Notes under the pieces: model-generated | What the model saw: only the letters and a program-made list of their open reading frames with translations | The model's database searches: none | What the model was told of the DNA's origin: nothing | NCBI RefSeq assembly: GCF_023516615.1 | Contig: NZ_JAMGBF010000067.1 | Coordinates: 35,452-99,451 of the forward strand | DNA from: Streptomyces panaciradicis | Lineage (GTDB): Bacteria > Actinomycetota > Actinomycetes > Streptomycetales > Streptomycetaceae | Reading direction: 5' to 3' | Length of the DNA: 64,000 nt | Made by a program: the position numbers and the translations under genes | Part shown: piece after piece, positions 16,962 to 26,425 of the stretch | How positions within the stretch are numbered: position 1 is the stretch's first letter | Layout of the letters: each line of letters starts with the position of its first letter

Positions 16962-17683
16962 GTGGGATCCCGTCGTTCCAGGAAGGCCGTCATTCCCTCG
17001 CGGGCCTGCGGGGAGGCGAACAGCCGGGCCGAGAGCGCGGTGAGACGGTCCGCGTCCCGGTCGAAGGCTTCCAGCACCTTAGCCGTGAGCAGTGCCTTCG
17101 TCTCGGCCAGGCCCTGGGGTGCGGCTCTGCGCAGGCCGTCGAGGACAGGTGCGAGTACGGCGTCGACGTCGTCGCCGGCCGCGGTGAGCAGGCCGATGCG
17201 GGCCGCCTCGGCGGCGTCGAGGCGTTCCCCGGTGAGGTAGTAGCGGGCGAGGGCGCGGGGGTCGGTGCGGGGCAGCAGGGGCAGGGAGATGACGGCGGGG
17301 GCCACGCCGATGCGTACTTCGGTGAAGGCGAACGTGGCCTCGGCGGAGGCGACCGCGATGTCGCATGCCGCGAGCAGGCCCAGGCCGCCGGCGCGGACGT
17401 GCCCGGTGACCCGGGCCACGACCGGTCGGGGCAGTTCGACGATCTGCCGCAGCAGTGCGACGAGCGCGTCGGGGTGCGGCGGGTCGCGCAGGTCGGCGCC
17501 GGCGCAGAAGGTGTTGCCGGTGTGGGTGAGGACGATCGCGCGGACGTCGCTGTCCTTGGCGCAGTCGGTGAGCGCGTCGGCGAGTTCGCCGACGAGGGCG
17601 GCGGACAGGGCGTTGCGGTTGGCCGGGGAGTCGAGGCTGAGGGTCTCCACTCCCCGTGCGCGGGTGCGTCCGATCAAGGTCAT
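16949..17683 (-). CDS. Enoyl-CoA hydratase/isomerase family protein
   Basis: The 244-residue crotonase-fold protein shows the early SLDSPANRNALSAALV segment, the oxyanion region GNTFCAGADLRD and AGGLGLLAACDIAVAS, and a helical C-terminal part. It should hydrate or isomerise a 2-enoyl-CoA. The second catalytic Glu of classic enoyl-CoA hydratases falls in the segment EVRIGVAPAVISLPLL, which has no clear Glu at the usual place beyond EVRIG, so the exact reaction is uncertain. Start ATG 17683 overlaps the ligase stop (ATGA). Confidence 0.8.
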   Translation of the reverse strand: MTLIGRTRARGVETLSLDSPANRNALSAALVGELADALTDCAKDSDVRAIVLTHTGNTFCAGADLRDPPHPDALVALLRQIVELPRPVVARVTGHVRAGGLGLLAACDIAVASAEATFAFTEVRIGVAPAVISLPLLPRTDPRALARYYLTGERLDAAEAARIGLLTAAGDDVDAVLAPVLDGLRRAAPQGLAETKALLTAKVLEAFDRDADRLTALSARLFASPQAREGMTAFLERRDPTWVL

Positions 17684-19257
17684 GTGTGCTCCTTCGGTGC
17701 CCGCAGTTCGCGGCGGAGGATCTTGCCGGAGGCGGCCCGGGGGACGGCGTCGATGAAGGTGACCTGGCGGACGCGTTTGTAGGGGGCGACGCGTTCGGCG
17801 ACGTACATCATGACCTCGCCTTCGCTGAGTTCGGCGGCGGTGGGCTGGCGGACGACATAGGCGTGCGGGACCTCGTTGTGCTCGTCGTTGTAGGAGCCGA
17901 TGACGGCCGCGTCGGCGATGCCGGGGTGGGTCAGCAGGAGCGCCTCGAGTTCGGCGGGGGCGACCTGGAAGCCCTTGTACTTGATGAGTTCCTTGACGCG
18001 GTCGACGACGAACAGCCAGCCGTCGGCGTCGACGTGGCCGACGTCGCCGGTGTGCAGCCAGCCGTCGGGGTCGATCATGGCGGCGGTGGCGTCGGGGTGG
18101 CCGAGGTAGCCCTTCATGACCTGGGGGCCGCGGATGAGGATCTCGCCGGGCTCGCCGACGCCGAGGTCCTTGTCGGGGTCGTCCAGGGAGACGATGCGCA
18201 TCTCGGTGCCGGCGATGAGTTTGCCGACGGTGCCGGGCGGGGCGTCGCGCATGGCGTCGAGCGGGACGACGTGGGTGCCGGGCGAGAGTTCCGTCATGCC
18301 GTAGGCCTGGCCGACGGGCGGCAGGCCCAGGCGCCGGGAGCAGGCCTCGGCGAGGCTCGCGTCCAGGGGTGCCGCCGCGCTGGTGATGTGGGTGAGGGAC
18401 GACAGGTCGTACTGCTCGACCAGGGGGTGCTTGGCGAGGGCCAGGACGATCGGCGGGGCGACGTACAGGCCGGTGATGCGGTGGTTCTGGATGGCCGCGA
18501 GGAAGGTGTCGAGTTCGAAGCGGGGCAGCACGACGACGGTGGCGCCGAGCCGCAGGGGTGCGTTCATCAGGGCGGTCAGGCCGTAGATGTGGAAGAAGGG
18601 CAGGACGGCGAGGATGCGGTCGCCGGGGCGAGCCGGCATGGCGGATTCCAGCTGCGCGAGGTTGGTGGCGATCTGCCGGTGGGTGAGCATCACCCCTTTG
18701 GGGATGCCGGTGGTGCCCGAGGAGTACGGCAGGGCGGCGATGTCCTCGGCGGGGTCGATGTCGACGACCGGTTCGGGGGCGGTGGAGCCCAGCATGTCGA
18801 TCAGGGAGCGGTGTCCGGGGGCGCTGTCGCAGACGAGGATCTCCTCGACGCCGCCGGCGAGTTCGGCGGCCCGGCGGGCGGTGTCCAGCAGCGGCGAGAC
18901 GGTGACGATCCAGCGGGCGGCGGAGTCCCCCAGCTGCTTGGCGAACTCCTCGGCGGTGGCGAGGGGGTGCACGGTGGTGACGGCGGCGCCCGCGCGGGTG
19001 GCGGCGTAGAAGGCGGTGGGGAAGGCGATGGTGTTGGGGCTGTGCAGGGCCAGTACGTCGCCCTTGCGTACGCCCGTCTCGGTGAGGGCGGCCGCGATGC
19101 GCCGGTGGAAGCGGTCGAGCTGTTCGTAGGTGAGGGTGGTGCCGTCGGTGCCGTCGATGAGGGCCGGGGCGTCGCCGTACTCGGCGGCCCGGGCCAGGAC
19201 CGCGTCGTGGATGGGGAGGTCGACTGCGGACACATCTGCGTACTCGCTCCGGAACAC
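17680..19257 (-). CDS. Acyl-CoA ligase, 4-coumarate:CoA ligase-like (ANL superfamily)
   Basis: The 525-residue enzyme activates a carboxylic acid through an acyl-adenylate to its CoA thioester. Motifs seen are the P-loop YSSGTTGIPKGV, the aromatic/ligand motif GQAYGMTELSP, GWLHTGDVGHVDADGW, DRVKELIKYKGFQV, and the catalytic lysine in AASGKILRREL. It closely resembles the S. coelicolor enzyme characterised as a cinnamate/4-coumarate:CoA ligase. Its operon, however, encodes acyl-CoA dehydrogenation and carboxylation, so the natural substrate may be an isoprenoid or branched acid. Start GTG 19257 follows AGGAGGA, and the gap to the dehydrogenase gene is only 8 bp. Confidence 0.85.
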   Translation of the reverse strand: MFRSEYADVSAVDLPIHDAVLARAAEYGDAPALIDGTDGTTLTYEQLDRFHRRIAAALTETGVRKGDVLALHSPNTIAFPTAFYAATRAGAAVTTVHPLATAEEFAKQLGDSAARWIVTVSPLLDTARRAAELAGGVEEILVCDSAPGHRSLIDMLGSTAPEPVVDIDPAEDIAALPYSSGTTGIPKGVMLTHRQIATNLAQLESAMPARPGDRILAVLPFFHIYGLTALMNAPLRLGATVVVLPRFELDTFLAAIQNHRITGLYVAPPIVLALAKHPLVEQYDLSSLTHITSAAAPLDASLAEACSRRLGLPPVGQAYGMTELSPGTHVVPLDAMRDAPPGTVGKLIAGTEMRIVSLDDPDKDLGVGEPGEILIRGPQVMKGYLGHPDATAAMIDPDGWLHTGDVGHVDADGWLFVVDRVKELIKYKGFQVAPAELEALLLTHPGIADAAVIGSYNDEHNEVPHAYVVRQPTAAELSEGEVMMYVAERVAPYKRVRQVTFIDAVPRAASGKILRRELRAPKEHT

Positions 19258-19265
19258 GGTTCCTC

Positions 19266-20396
19266 CTAGTACGACTTGGGCAGGCCCAGGGTCTGGTGGG
19301 AGACGTAGTTGAGAATCATCTCCCGGCTCACCGGAGCAATACGAGCCACGCGTGCCGCCGTTATCAACCGGGCGAGCCCGAACTCGCGGGTGAGGCCGTT
19401 GCCGCCGAGGGTGTGCACGGCCTGGTCGACGGCCTTCACGCAGGCCTCGCCGGCCGCGTACTTGGCCATGTTCGCCGCTTCGCCCGCGCCGACGTCGTCG
19501 CCGGCGTCGTAGAGGGCGGCGGCCTTCTGCATCATCAGGCGGACGAGTTCGAGTTCGATGTGGGCCTGGGCGAGGGGGTGGGCGATGGCCTGGTGGGCGC
19601 CGATGGGGGTCTTCCACACGGTGCGTTCACGGGCGTAGGTGACGGCCTGGGCGAGCGCGTAGCGGCCCATGCCGAGGGCGAAGGCGGCCGTCATGATGCG
19701 TTCGGGGTTGAGGCCGGCGAAGAGCTGGAGGAGTCCGGCGTCCTCGTCGCCGACGAGCGCGTCCGCGGGGAGGCGCACGTCGTCGAGGGTGAGCTCGAAC
19801 TGCCATTCCGCGGCGTTCAGTTCCATGTCGATGCGGCGGCGCTGGAAACCCTCGGTGTCGCGCGGCACGATGAACAGGCAGGGCTTGAGGGTGCCGGTGC
19901 GGGCGTCCTCGGTGCGGCCGACGATGAGGGTGGCGTCGGCGATGTCGACGCCGGAGATGAAGACCTTGCGGCCGGTGAGGAGCCAGTCGGTGCCGTCGCG
20001 GCGGGCGGTGGTGGTGATGCGGTGGCTGTTGGAGCCGGCGTCGGGTTCGGTGATGCCGAAGGCCATGGTGCGGGTGCCGTCGGCGAGGCCGGGGAGCCAC
20101 TCCCGTTTCTGGGCGTCCGTGCCGAAGCGGGAGATCACGGTGCCGCAGATGGCCGGGGAGACGACCATCATGAGCAGGGGGCAGCCGGCGGCGCCCAGCT
20201 CCTCCAGGACGATGGAGAGTTCGGAGATGCCGCCGCCTCCGCCGCCGTACTCCTCCGGGAGGTTGACGCCGAGGTAGCCGAGTTTGGCCGCTTCGGCCCA
20301 GAGGGCTTCGCGGTCGTAGTCGCGGCCGTGGCGTTTGCCGAGGGCGGCGACGGCGGAGCGGAGGGCTTTGTGTTCGTCGGATTCGAGGAGGGGCAT
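19266..20396 (-). CDS. Acyl-CoA dehydrogenase
   Basis: The 376-residue flavoenzyme introduces the alpha-beta double bond into an acyl-CoA. Motifs include MAFGITEPDAGSNSH (flavin loop), WLLTGRKVFISGVD, the middle beta domain, RTVWKTPIGAHQAIAH, and the C-terminal QAVHTLGGNGLTREFGLARL. The catalytic Glu of short-chain enzymes is not obvious at its usual C-terminal site, which matches isovaleryl- or other subgroup dehydrogenases that place it elsewhere. It is the fifth gene of the operon, 82 bp after the carboxylase alpha subunit; that gap holds an extragenic palindrome. Confidence 0.85.
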   Translation of the reverse strand: MPLLESDEHKALRSAVAALGKRHGRDYDREALWAEAAKLGYLGVNLPEEYGGGGGGISELSIVLEELGAAGCPLLMMVVSPAICGTVISRFGTDAQKREWLPGLADGTRTMAFGITEPDAGSNSHRITTTARRDGTDWLLTGRKVFISGVDIADATLIVGRTEDARTGTLKPCLFIVPRDTEGFQRRRIDMELNAAEWQFELTLDDVRLPADALVGDEDAGLLQLFAGLNPERIMTAAFALGMGRYALAQAVTYARERTVWKTPIGAHQAIAHPLAQAHIELELVRLMMQKAAALYDAGDDVGAGEAANMAKYAAGEACVKAVDQAVHTLGGNGLTREFGLARLITAARVARIAPVSREMILNYVSHQTLGLPKSY

Positions 20397-20418
20397 CAGG
20401 ACTCCTTCGGGGTGCGGG

Positions 20419-20490
20419 TTGTGTGTGGCTGGTCGCGCTCGCGCGGCGGTAGCCGCAAATCGATACAGCCCCGCGCCCCTAAAGGGGCGC
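20419..20490. repeat. Streptomyces extragenic palindrome (SEP-like repeat)
   Basis: This 72-bp stretch contains GCGCCCC-TAAA-GGGGCGC, followed on the minus-strand sense by a GGGGCTGTATCGAT segment and a second GC-rich half ending GACCAGCCACACAC. This is the layout of the dispersed intergenic palindromes of Streptomyces. It sits inside the operon, and the stop codon of the carboxylase alpha gene lies in its hairpin loop. It can act as a transcript stabiliser or partial terminator. Confidence 0.7.
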
Positions 20491-22329
20491 TTGCACCACC
20501 GCCAAGAGAGCGCCGGGCTCGACCTGCTGCCCCAGTCCCACGCGCAGCTCGCTCAGCGTGCCCGTGGCCGGGGCGGTGATCTTGTGCTGCATCTTCATGG
20601 CCTCCAGCCACAGCAGGGGCTCTCCGGCCCGCACCGCGGCTCCCACGGCCAGCCCGTCCGCCACCCTGACGACCGTGCCCGGCATGGGGGCGAGGAGGGA
20701 GCCGGGGGCGTGCTGGGCGGCCGGGTCGGGGAAGCGGGGCAGGGCGCGCAGGGCGGACGCGCCCACGTACACCTCGTCGCCGTACCGCGCCACCTCGAAC
20801 TTCCGCCGTACGCCGTCCACTTCGAGGACGACGAGATCGGGGGCGGCGTGCACGACCCGGACTCCGTCGGCTTCCAGTCCGTCGCGGGTGTGCCGGTAGC
20901 GGACCTCGTGCTCCTCGCCGGCCATCGCGTACCGCTTCACCTGCGGCTGGGAGGGGACGTTGCGCCAGCCGCCGAAGCGGGAGGCGCCGTGGGCTTCGGC
21001 GAGGGCGGCGGCCAGCGGGGCGTGGGGGTCGGGGGCGGGGGTCGTCAGCTCGGGCAGGTGGCGGTCGTAGAAGGCCGTGTTCATACGGCCCCGCGTGAAC
21101 TCCTCGTGGCGCAGGGAGCGGACGAGGAGGTCGCGGTTGGTGACGGGGCCGTGGACGGCGGCGCGTTCCAGGGCGCCCGCCAGGGCGCGCAGCGCCTCCG
21201 TGCGGGTGGGGGCGTGCGCGATCGCCTTGGCGAGCATGGGGTCGTAGTGGACGCCGATGGTGTCGCCGTCCGTGTAGCCGGTGTCGAGGCGGATGCCGTC
21301 CGGGAAGGCGAGGCGGTGCAGGGTGCCGGTCTGGGGGGTCCAGTCGGTCGCCGGGTCCTCGGCGTAGAGGCGGGCCTCGACGGCGTGGCCCCGCGCGGGG
21401 GGCGGCTCGCTCGCGAGGGCGTGGCCTTCGGCGACGCGGATCTGCTCGGCGACCAGGTCGATGCCGAACACGGCCTCGGTCACGGGGTGTTCGACCTGGA
21501 GGCGGGTGTTCATCTCCAGGAAGTGCGCCCGGTCGCCGGCGACCAGGAACTCGACGGTGCCGGCGCCGACGTAGTCCACGGCGCGGGCGGCGCGTACCGC
21601 CAGCGCGGCCAGTTCCTCCGTGAGCTTCTCGGAGAGGCCCGGCGCGGGCGCCTCCTCGATCACCTTCTGGTGGCGGCGCTGCAGGGAACAGTCGCGGGTG
21701 CCCAGTGTCCACACGGTGCCGTGGGTGTCGGCGAGGACCTGGACCTCGACGTGGCGCCCGCCCTCCAGGTACGGCTCGACGAACACCTCTCCGTCGCCGA
21801 AGGCGCTCGCGGCCTCGGCGCGCGCGGCCTGCAGTGCGGCGTCCAGCTCCTCCAGGCGGCGCACGATCCGCATGCCGCGCCCCCCGCCGCCCGAGGCCGC
21901 CTTCACCAGCACCGGCAGGTCGGCCTCGGTCACGTCCTCGACGGCCAGCGGGGCGATGCCCATGAGGTCCTTGGCGCGGGTCTTGGACGCCATCGCCTCG
22001 ATGGCGTCCGGCGGCGGGCCGATCCAGACGAGCCCCGCGTCGAGGACGGCGCGGGCGAAGTCGGCGTTCTCGGAGAGGAAGCCGTAGCCGGGGTGCACGG
22101 CGTCCGCGCCCGCGGCGACGGCGGCCTTCACGATGAGGTCGCCGCGCAGGTAGGTGTCCGCGGGCGCCGCGCCCGGCAGCCGTACCGCCGTGTCGGCCAC
22201 GCGCGTGTGCAGGGCGCCCTCGTCGGCGTCCGAGTGCACGGCGACCGTGCGGATGCCCAGATCGTGGCAGGTGCGGAAGACGCGGCAGGCGATCTCGCCC
22301 CGGTTGGCGACGAGCAGTGTCGAAATCAC
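20479..22329 (-). CDS. Biotin-dependent acyl-CoA carboxylase alpha subunit
   Basis: The 616-residue protein joins biotin carboxylase (residues 1-450), a linker, and a biotinyl domain (about 545-616). Seen are STLLVANRGEIACRV, the ATP-grasp glycine loop KAASGGGGRGMR, EMNTRLQVEHPVTE, and the biotinylation site EAMKMQH near the C-terminus. It carboxylates its own biotin with bicarbonate and ATP. It starts at GTG 22329, 8 bp after the beta subunit stop, so the two make one holoenzyme. Its stop codon lies in the hairpin of the SEP repeat. The operon context and partner suggest methylcrotonyl- or geranyl-CoA-type substrates rather than acetyl-CoA. Confidence 0.85.
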   Translation of the reverse strand: MISTLLVANRGEIACRVFRTCHDLGIRTVAVHSDADEGALHTRVADTAVRLPGAAPADTYLRGDLIVKAAVAAGADAVHPGYGFLSENADFARAVLDAGLVWIGPPPDAIEAMASKTRAKDLMGIAPLAVEDVTEADLPVLVKAASGGGGRGMRIVRRLEELDAALQAARAEAASAFGDGEVFVEPYLEGGRHVEVQVLADTHGTVWTLGTRDCSLQRRHQKVIEEAPAPGLSEKLTEELAALAVRAARAVDYVGAGTVEFLVAGDRAHFLEMNTRLQVEHPVTEAVFGIDLVAEQIRVAEGHALASEPPPARGHAVEARLYAEDPATDWTPQTGTLHRLAFPDGIRLDTGYTDGDTIGVHYDPMLAKAIAHAPTRTEALRALAGALERAAVHGPVTNRDLLVRSLRHEEFTRGRMNTAFYDRHLPELTTPAPDPHAPLAAALAEAHGASRFGGWRNVPSQPQVKRYAMAGEEHEVRYRHTRDGLEADGVRVVHAAPDLVVLEVDGVRRKFEVARYGDEVYVGASALRALPRFPDPAAQHAPGSLLAPMPGTVVRVADGLAVGAAVRAGEPLLWLEAMKMQHKITAPATGTLSELRVGLGQQVEPGALLAVVQAPL

Positions 22330-22337
22330 GTGATCCC

Positions 22338-23936
22338 TCACATCCGGAAGACGCCGAAGCCGCCGCGGGCGCCCTCGTACGGTGCCGTGTGGACGGCCGA
22401 CAGGCACAGGCCGAGGACGGTGCGGGTGTCGCGCGGGTCGATGACGCCGTCGTCGTACAGCCGCCCGGACAGGAACATGGGCAGCGACTCGGACTCGATC
22501 TGCTGCTCGACCATGGCGCGCAGGGCGGCGTCCGCGTCGTCGTCGTAGGGCTGTCCCTTCGCGGCGGCCGACTGGCGGGCGACGATGGACAGGACGCCGG
22601 CGAGCTGCTGCGGGCCCATCACGGCGGACTTGGCGCTGGGCCAGGCGAACAGGAAGCGGGGGTCGTAGGCGCGCCCGCACATGCCGTAGTGCCCGGCGCC
22701 GTAGGAGGCGCCCATGAGGACCGACAGGTGCGGCACCCTCGAGTTGGAGACCGCGTTGATCATCATGGCGCCGTGCTTGATGATGCCGCCCTGCTCGTAC
22801 TCCTTGCCGACCATGTAGCCGGTGGTGTTGTGCAGGAACAGCAGGGGGATGTCGCGCTGGTTGGCGAGCTGGATGAACTGGGCGGCCTTCTGCGACTCCT
22901 CGCTGAACAGCACGCCCTGGGCGTTGGCGAGGACGCCGACGGGATAGCCGTGCAGGGTGGCCCAGCCGGTGGCCAGGCTGGTGCCGTACAGCGGCTTGAA
23001 CTCGTCGAAGTCGGAGGCGTCGACGATCCGGGCGATCACCTCGCGCGGGTCGAAGGGGACCTTGAGGTCGCCGGGGACGATGCCGAGCAGTTCGTCGGCG
23101 GCGTACTTCGGGGGCTCGGCCGGGCCCGGATCGCCGTACGCCTTGCGGTGGTTGAGGCGGGCCACCACGCGCCGGGCCTGGCGCAGGGCGTCCTGCTCGT
23201 CGACGGCGAAGTAGTCCGCGAGCCCGGACACGCGCGCGTGCATCTCGGCGCCGCCGAGCGACTCGTCGTCGCTCTCCTCGCCGGTCGCCATCTTCACCAG
23301 CGGCGGTCCGCCGAGGAAGACCTTGGCGCGCTCCTTGACCATGATCACGTGGTCGGACATGCCGGGGATGTAGGCGCCGCCCGCGGTGGAGTTGCCGAAG
23401 ACGACGGCGACGGTGGGGATGCCGGCGGCCGACAGCCGGGTCAGGTCGCGGAAGATCGCGCCGCCCGGGATGAAGATCTCCTTCTGGGAGGGCAGGTCGG
23501 CGCCGCCGGACTCCACCAGGCTGATGCAGGGCAGCCGGTTGGCGAGCGCGATGTCGTTGGCCCGCAGCGCCTTCTTCAGCGACCAGGGGTTGCTGGCGCC
23601 GCCGCGCACGGTCGGGTCGTTGGCGGTGATCAGGCACTCGACGCCCTCGACGACGCCGATGCCGGTGACGAGCGAGGCGCCCACCGTGTACTCGCTGCCC
23701 CAGGCCGCGAGCGGGGAGAGCTCCAGGAACGGGGTGTCGGGGTCGAGGAGCAGTTCGATGCGTTCGCGGGCGAGCAGCTTGCCGCGCCCGCGGTGCCGGG
23801 CGACGTACTTCTCGCCGCCGCCCGCGAGCGCCTTGGCGTGCTCGGCGTCGAGGTCGGCGAGCTTGGCGAGCATGGCCTCGCGGTTCGCCCGGTAGTCGGG
23901 ACCGGCGGTGTCCAGGCCGGAGTTGATCACCGTCAC
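22338..23936 (-). CDS. Acyl-CoA carboxylase beta subunit (methylcrotonyl/geranyl-CoA carboxyltransferase-like)
   Basis: The 532-residue carboxyltransferase moves CO2 from biotin to an acyl-CoA. It has an N-terminal half with TVRGGASNPWSLKKAL and SGGADLPSQKEIFIPGG, and a C-terminal half with NTTGYMVGKEYEQGGIIKHG and SYGAGHYGMCGRAYDPRF. The GMCGRAY motif is typical of methylcrotonyl- and geranyl-CoA carboxylases and is not found in the propionyl type. GTG 23936 overlaps the stop of the AtuA-like gene (GTGA), showing translational coupling. Confidence 0.85.
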   Translation of the reverse strand: MTVINSGLDTAGPDYRANREAMLAKLADLDAEHAKALAGGGEKYVARHRGRGKLLARERIELLLDPDTPFLELSPLAAWGSEYTVGASLVTGIGVVEGVECLITANDPTVRGGASNPWSLKKALRANDIALANRLPCISLVESGGADLPSQKEIFIPGGAIFRDLTRLSAAGIPTVAVVFGNSTAGGAYIPGMSDHVIMVKERAKVFLGGPPLVKMATGEESDDESLGGAEMHARVSGLADYFAVDEQDALRQARRVVARLNHRKAYGDPGPAEPPKYAADELLGIVPGDLKVPFDPREVIARIVDASDFDEFKPLYGTSLATGWATLHGYPVGVLANAQGVLFSEESQKAAQFIQLANQRDIPLLFLHNTTGYMVGKEYEQGGIIKHGAMMINAVSNSRVPHLSVLMGASYGAGHYGMCGRAYDPRFLFAWPSAKSAVMGPQQLAGVLSIVARQSAAAKGQPYDDDADAALRAMVEQQIESESLPMFLSGRLYDDGVIDPRDTRTVLGLCLSAVHTAPYEGARGGFGVFRM

Positions 23937-25603
23937 AGCAGGTCCTCCGGGATGTCCAGGTGGCGGGAGCGCAGCCATTCGCCGAGGGCCTTGGCCTGCG
24001 GGTCGAAGCGGTGCTGGGAGGCGACGCCGGCGCCGAGGATGCCCTCGACGACGAAGTTCAGGGCGCGCAGGTTCGGCAGGACGTGCCGGGTGACGGGCAG
24101 GTCCCGGCTCTCGGGGAGCAGGTCGCGGAAGCGGTCCGCCGTCAGCTCGTGGGCGAGCCAGCGCCAGGCGGCCTCCGAGCGCGCCCACACCCCCACGTTG
24201 GCGTTGCCGCCCTTGTCCCCGCTGCGGGCGCCCGCGACGAGCCCCAGGGGAGCGCGGCGCACGGGCCCGGCGGGAAGCGGCTCGGGCGGCGCGGGCTCGG
24301 GCAGGTCGTCGAGTACGAGGGTGTCGTGGGCCGGCGGCACGGCCACCCGGCGCCCGTCGTGCAGGACGGCCGCATGGGCGACGGTGTCCTGGGGGACGTA
24401 GGCGTCCTCGAAGACCCCGAAGGGCATGCCCTTTCCGGGCGGGGCGAGGACGTGGAAGCCGGGGTAGCTGGCCAGCGCCAGCTCGATGGCCGCGGCGGTC
24501 AGCGCCCGTCCGACCTGCCGTTCGTCCGGGTCGCGCACGACGAGCCGCAGCAGGGCGCTCGCCGTCTCCTCGGTGGACGCGTCGGGCCGGTCGGTGCGGG
24601 CCAGCTCCCAGCGGACGTCGGCGACCTTGCCGAGCGCGGGTGCCATCTGCTCGCGCACCAGGGCGGCCTTGGCCTCGATGTCGAGGCCGGTGAGGACGAA
24701 GGCGACCTCGTTGCGGAAGCCGCCGAGGCGGTTCAGGCCGACCTTGAGGTCGGGGGGCGGGGCCTCGCCGCGCACGCCCTCGATCCGGACGCGGTCGGGG
24801 CCGTCCTGGGTGAGGCGGACGGTGTCGAGGCGGGCGGTGACGTCGGGCCCGGCGTAGCGGGCGCCCGCCGTCTCGTACAGCAGTTGCGCGGTCACCGTGC
24901 CGACGTCGACGAGGCCGCCGGTGCCGGGGTGCTTGGTGATGACGCAGCTGCCGTCCTCGTGCAGCTCGGCGAGCGGGAAGCCGGGCCGGCGGACGTCGCC
25001 CTCCTGGAAGAAGGCGTAGTTGCCGCCGGTGGCCTGGGTGCCGCACTCCAGCACGTGCCCGGCGACGACGGCGCCCGCGAGCCGGTCGTGGTCGCCGGGC
25101 CCCCAGCCGAAGTGGGCGGCGGCGGGCCCGGTGACCAGCGCCGCGTCCGTCACCCGGCCGGTGACGACGACGTCCGCGCCGGCCCGCAGGCACGCGGCGA
25201 TGCCGAACCCGCCGAGGTAGGCGTGGGCGGCGAGGCTGTCCGGATGCAGGGCTTTGAGATCGTCGCCCTCGACGTGGGCGACGCGCACGGGGATGCCGAG
25301 CCGGTCGGCCAGTTCCCGTACGGCGTCGGCGAGCCCGGCCGGGTTGAGGCCGCCGGCGTTGGCGACGATCCGGACGCCGCGCTCGTGGGCGAGGCCGAGG
25401 CACTCCTCCAGCTGGCGCAGGAAGGTCCGGGCGTACCCGGCGGCGGGGTCCTTCAGGCGGTCCCGCGCCAGGATGAGCATGGTCAGCTCGGCGAGGTAGT
25501 CACCGGTGAGGACGTCCAGCTCGCCGCCGGTGAGCATCTCCCGCACGGCGTCGAAGCGGTCGCCGTAGAAGCCGGACGCGTTGCCGACGCGCAGCACCGT
25601 CAC
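23933..25603 (-). CDS. AtuA-like acyclic terpene utilisation family protein (DUF1446)
   Basis: The 556-residue protein belongs to the family named after AtuA of Pseudomonas citronellol/geraniol degradation. Seen are VGNASGFYGDRFDAV at the N-terminus, RIVANAGGLNPAGLADAVRE, DVVVTGRVTDAALVTGPA, ECGTQATGGNYAFFQE and, near residue 455, a Gly-rich RSGDKGGNANVGVWARSE. The biochemical role of AtuA proteins is not settled, but they occur with geranyl-CoA-type carboxylases, as here. GTG 25603 overlaps the upstream gene stop by four bases. Confidence 0.8.
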   Translation of the reverse strand: MTVLRVGNASGFYGDRFDAVREMLTGGELDVLTGDYLAELTMLILARDRLKDPAAGYARTFLRQLEECLGLAHERGVRIVANAGGLNPAGLADAVRELADRLGIPVRVAHVEGDDLKALHPDSLAAHAYLGGFGIAACLRAGADVVVTGRVTDAALVTGPAAAHFGWGPGDHDRLAGAVVAGHVLECGTQATGGNYAFFQEGDVRRPGFPLAELHEDGSCVITKHPGTGGLVDVGTVTAQLLYETAGARYAGPDVTARLDTVRLTQDGPDRVRIEGVRGEAPPPDLKVGLNRLGGFRNEVAFVLTGLDIEAKAALVREQMAPALGKVADVRWELARTDRPDASTEETASALLRLVVRDPDERQVGRALTAAAIELALASYPGFHVLAPPGKGMPFGVFEDAYVPQDTVAHAAVLHDGRRVAVPPAHDTLVLDDLPEPAPPEPLPAGPVRRAPLGLVAGARSGDKGGNANVGVWARSEAAWRWLAHELTADRFRDLLPESRDLPVTRHVLPNLRALNFVVEGILGAGVASQHRFDPQAKALGEWLRSRHLDIPEDLL

Positions 25604-26394
25604 GGGGTGTCCCCCTTCGCCTGGCGGCCCTTGCCGGGCGGGCCCGCGAAGGCCTGCGCGATGTCCAGCCAGCGGTCGGCGTCGGGGCCGGCGGCGCGCA
25701 GGCCGAGGTCGGAGCGGTGGGCCCGCTGGGTGACCAGGAGGCAGAAGTCGAGGGCGGGGCCGGTGACGCGGTCGGCGGCGTCCTCGGGACCGTAGGTCCA
25801 CAACTCGCCGGAGGGGGCGGTCAGCTCGACGCGGAACTCCTCGAACGGCACGGACATGCCGTGCACGCCGAAGGCGAAGTCGCGGGTGCGGACGCCGAGG
25901 CGGGCGATGTGGCGGAGCCGGTCGGTGGGGGTGCGCTCGACGCCGAGGGCTTCGGCGACGTCCATGCCGTGGGCCCAGGTCTCCATGAGGCGGGCGGTGG
26001 CCATCGAGGCGGTGGACATCGGCGGCCCGTACCAGGGGAAGCGGGCGCCCTCGGGCGCGGCGCGCAGGGCCTTCTCCAGCGCCTCGCGTCCGGCCCGCCA
26101 GTCGGCGAGCAGTCGCTCGGGCGGCTTGCGCGCGCCGTCCTCCGCGCCCTCGTCCACGAAGTCCCCCGGCGCGGCCAGGGCCTTCTCGACCTCGCGGGAG
26201 AAGGCGTCGTGGTCGGTCACGGCCAGCACAGAGGAGTGGTCGGTCCAGGCGAGGTGTGCGATCTGATGAGCGACGGTCCAGCCGGGGGCGGGGGTCGCGA
26301 GGGCCCACTGCTCGGGGCTCAACTCGGCCACGATCAGGTCGAGTTCCTCGCTCTCCGCACGCAGGGCGTCGATGACGGGCGTCGGGTCAGCCAT
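25600..26394 (-). CDS. TIGR03084-family metal-binding protein (DinB/maleylpyruvate isomerase-like fold)
   Basis: The 264-residue protein is the first gene of the acyl-CoA operon. It has a four-helix DinB-like N-terminal half, where the metal-binding histidines probably lie in GWTVAHQIAHLAWTDH and in LMETWAHGMDVAEALG, and a small C-terminal domain. The family is common in actinobacteria beside acyl-CoA genes; its reaction is unknown, though mycothiol-dependent isomerases share the fold. ATG 26394 is the best start because upstream sequence contains the palindromic operator candidate. Confidence 0.7.
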   Translation of the reverse strand: MADPTPVIDALRAESEELDLIVAELSPEQWALATPAPGWTVAHQIAHLAWTDHSSVLAVTDHDAFSREVEKALAAPGDFVDEGAEDGARKPPERLLADWRAGREALEKALRAAPEGARFPWYGPPMSTASMATARLMETWAHGMDVAEALGVERTPTDRLRHIARLGVRTRDFAFGVHGMSVPFEEFRVELTAPSGELWTYGPEDAADRVTGPALDFCLLVTQRAHRSDLGLRAAGPDADRWLDIAQAFAGPPGKGRQAKGDTP

Positions 26395-26425
26395 GGGTCG
26401 AGCATGGCACCGCCCCAAGAAACAA

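Noticed and set aside
17680..26394. Leucine degradation (liu) cluster
   Set aside because: No isovaleryl-CoA-specific neighbours such as HMG-CoA lyase; the AtuA-like gene points to another branched or isoprenoid acid, so I leave the substrate open.
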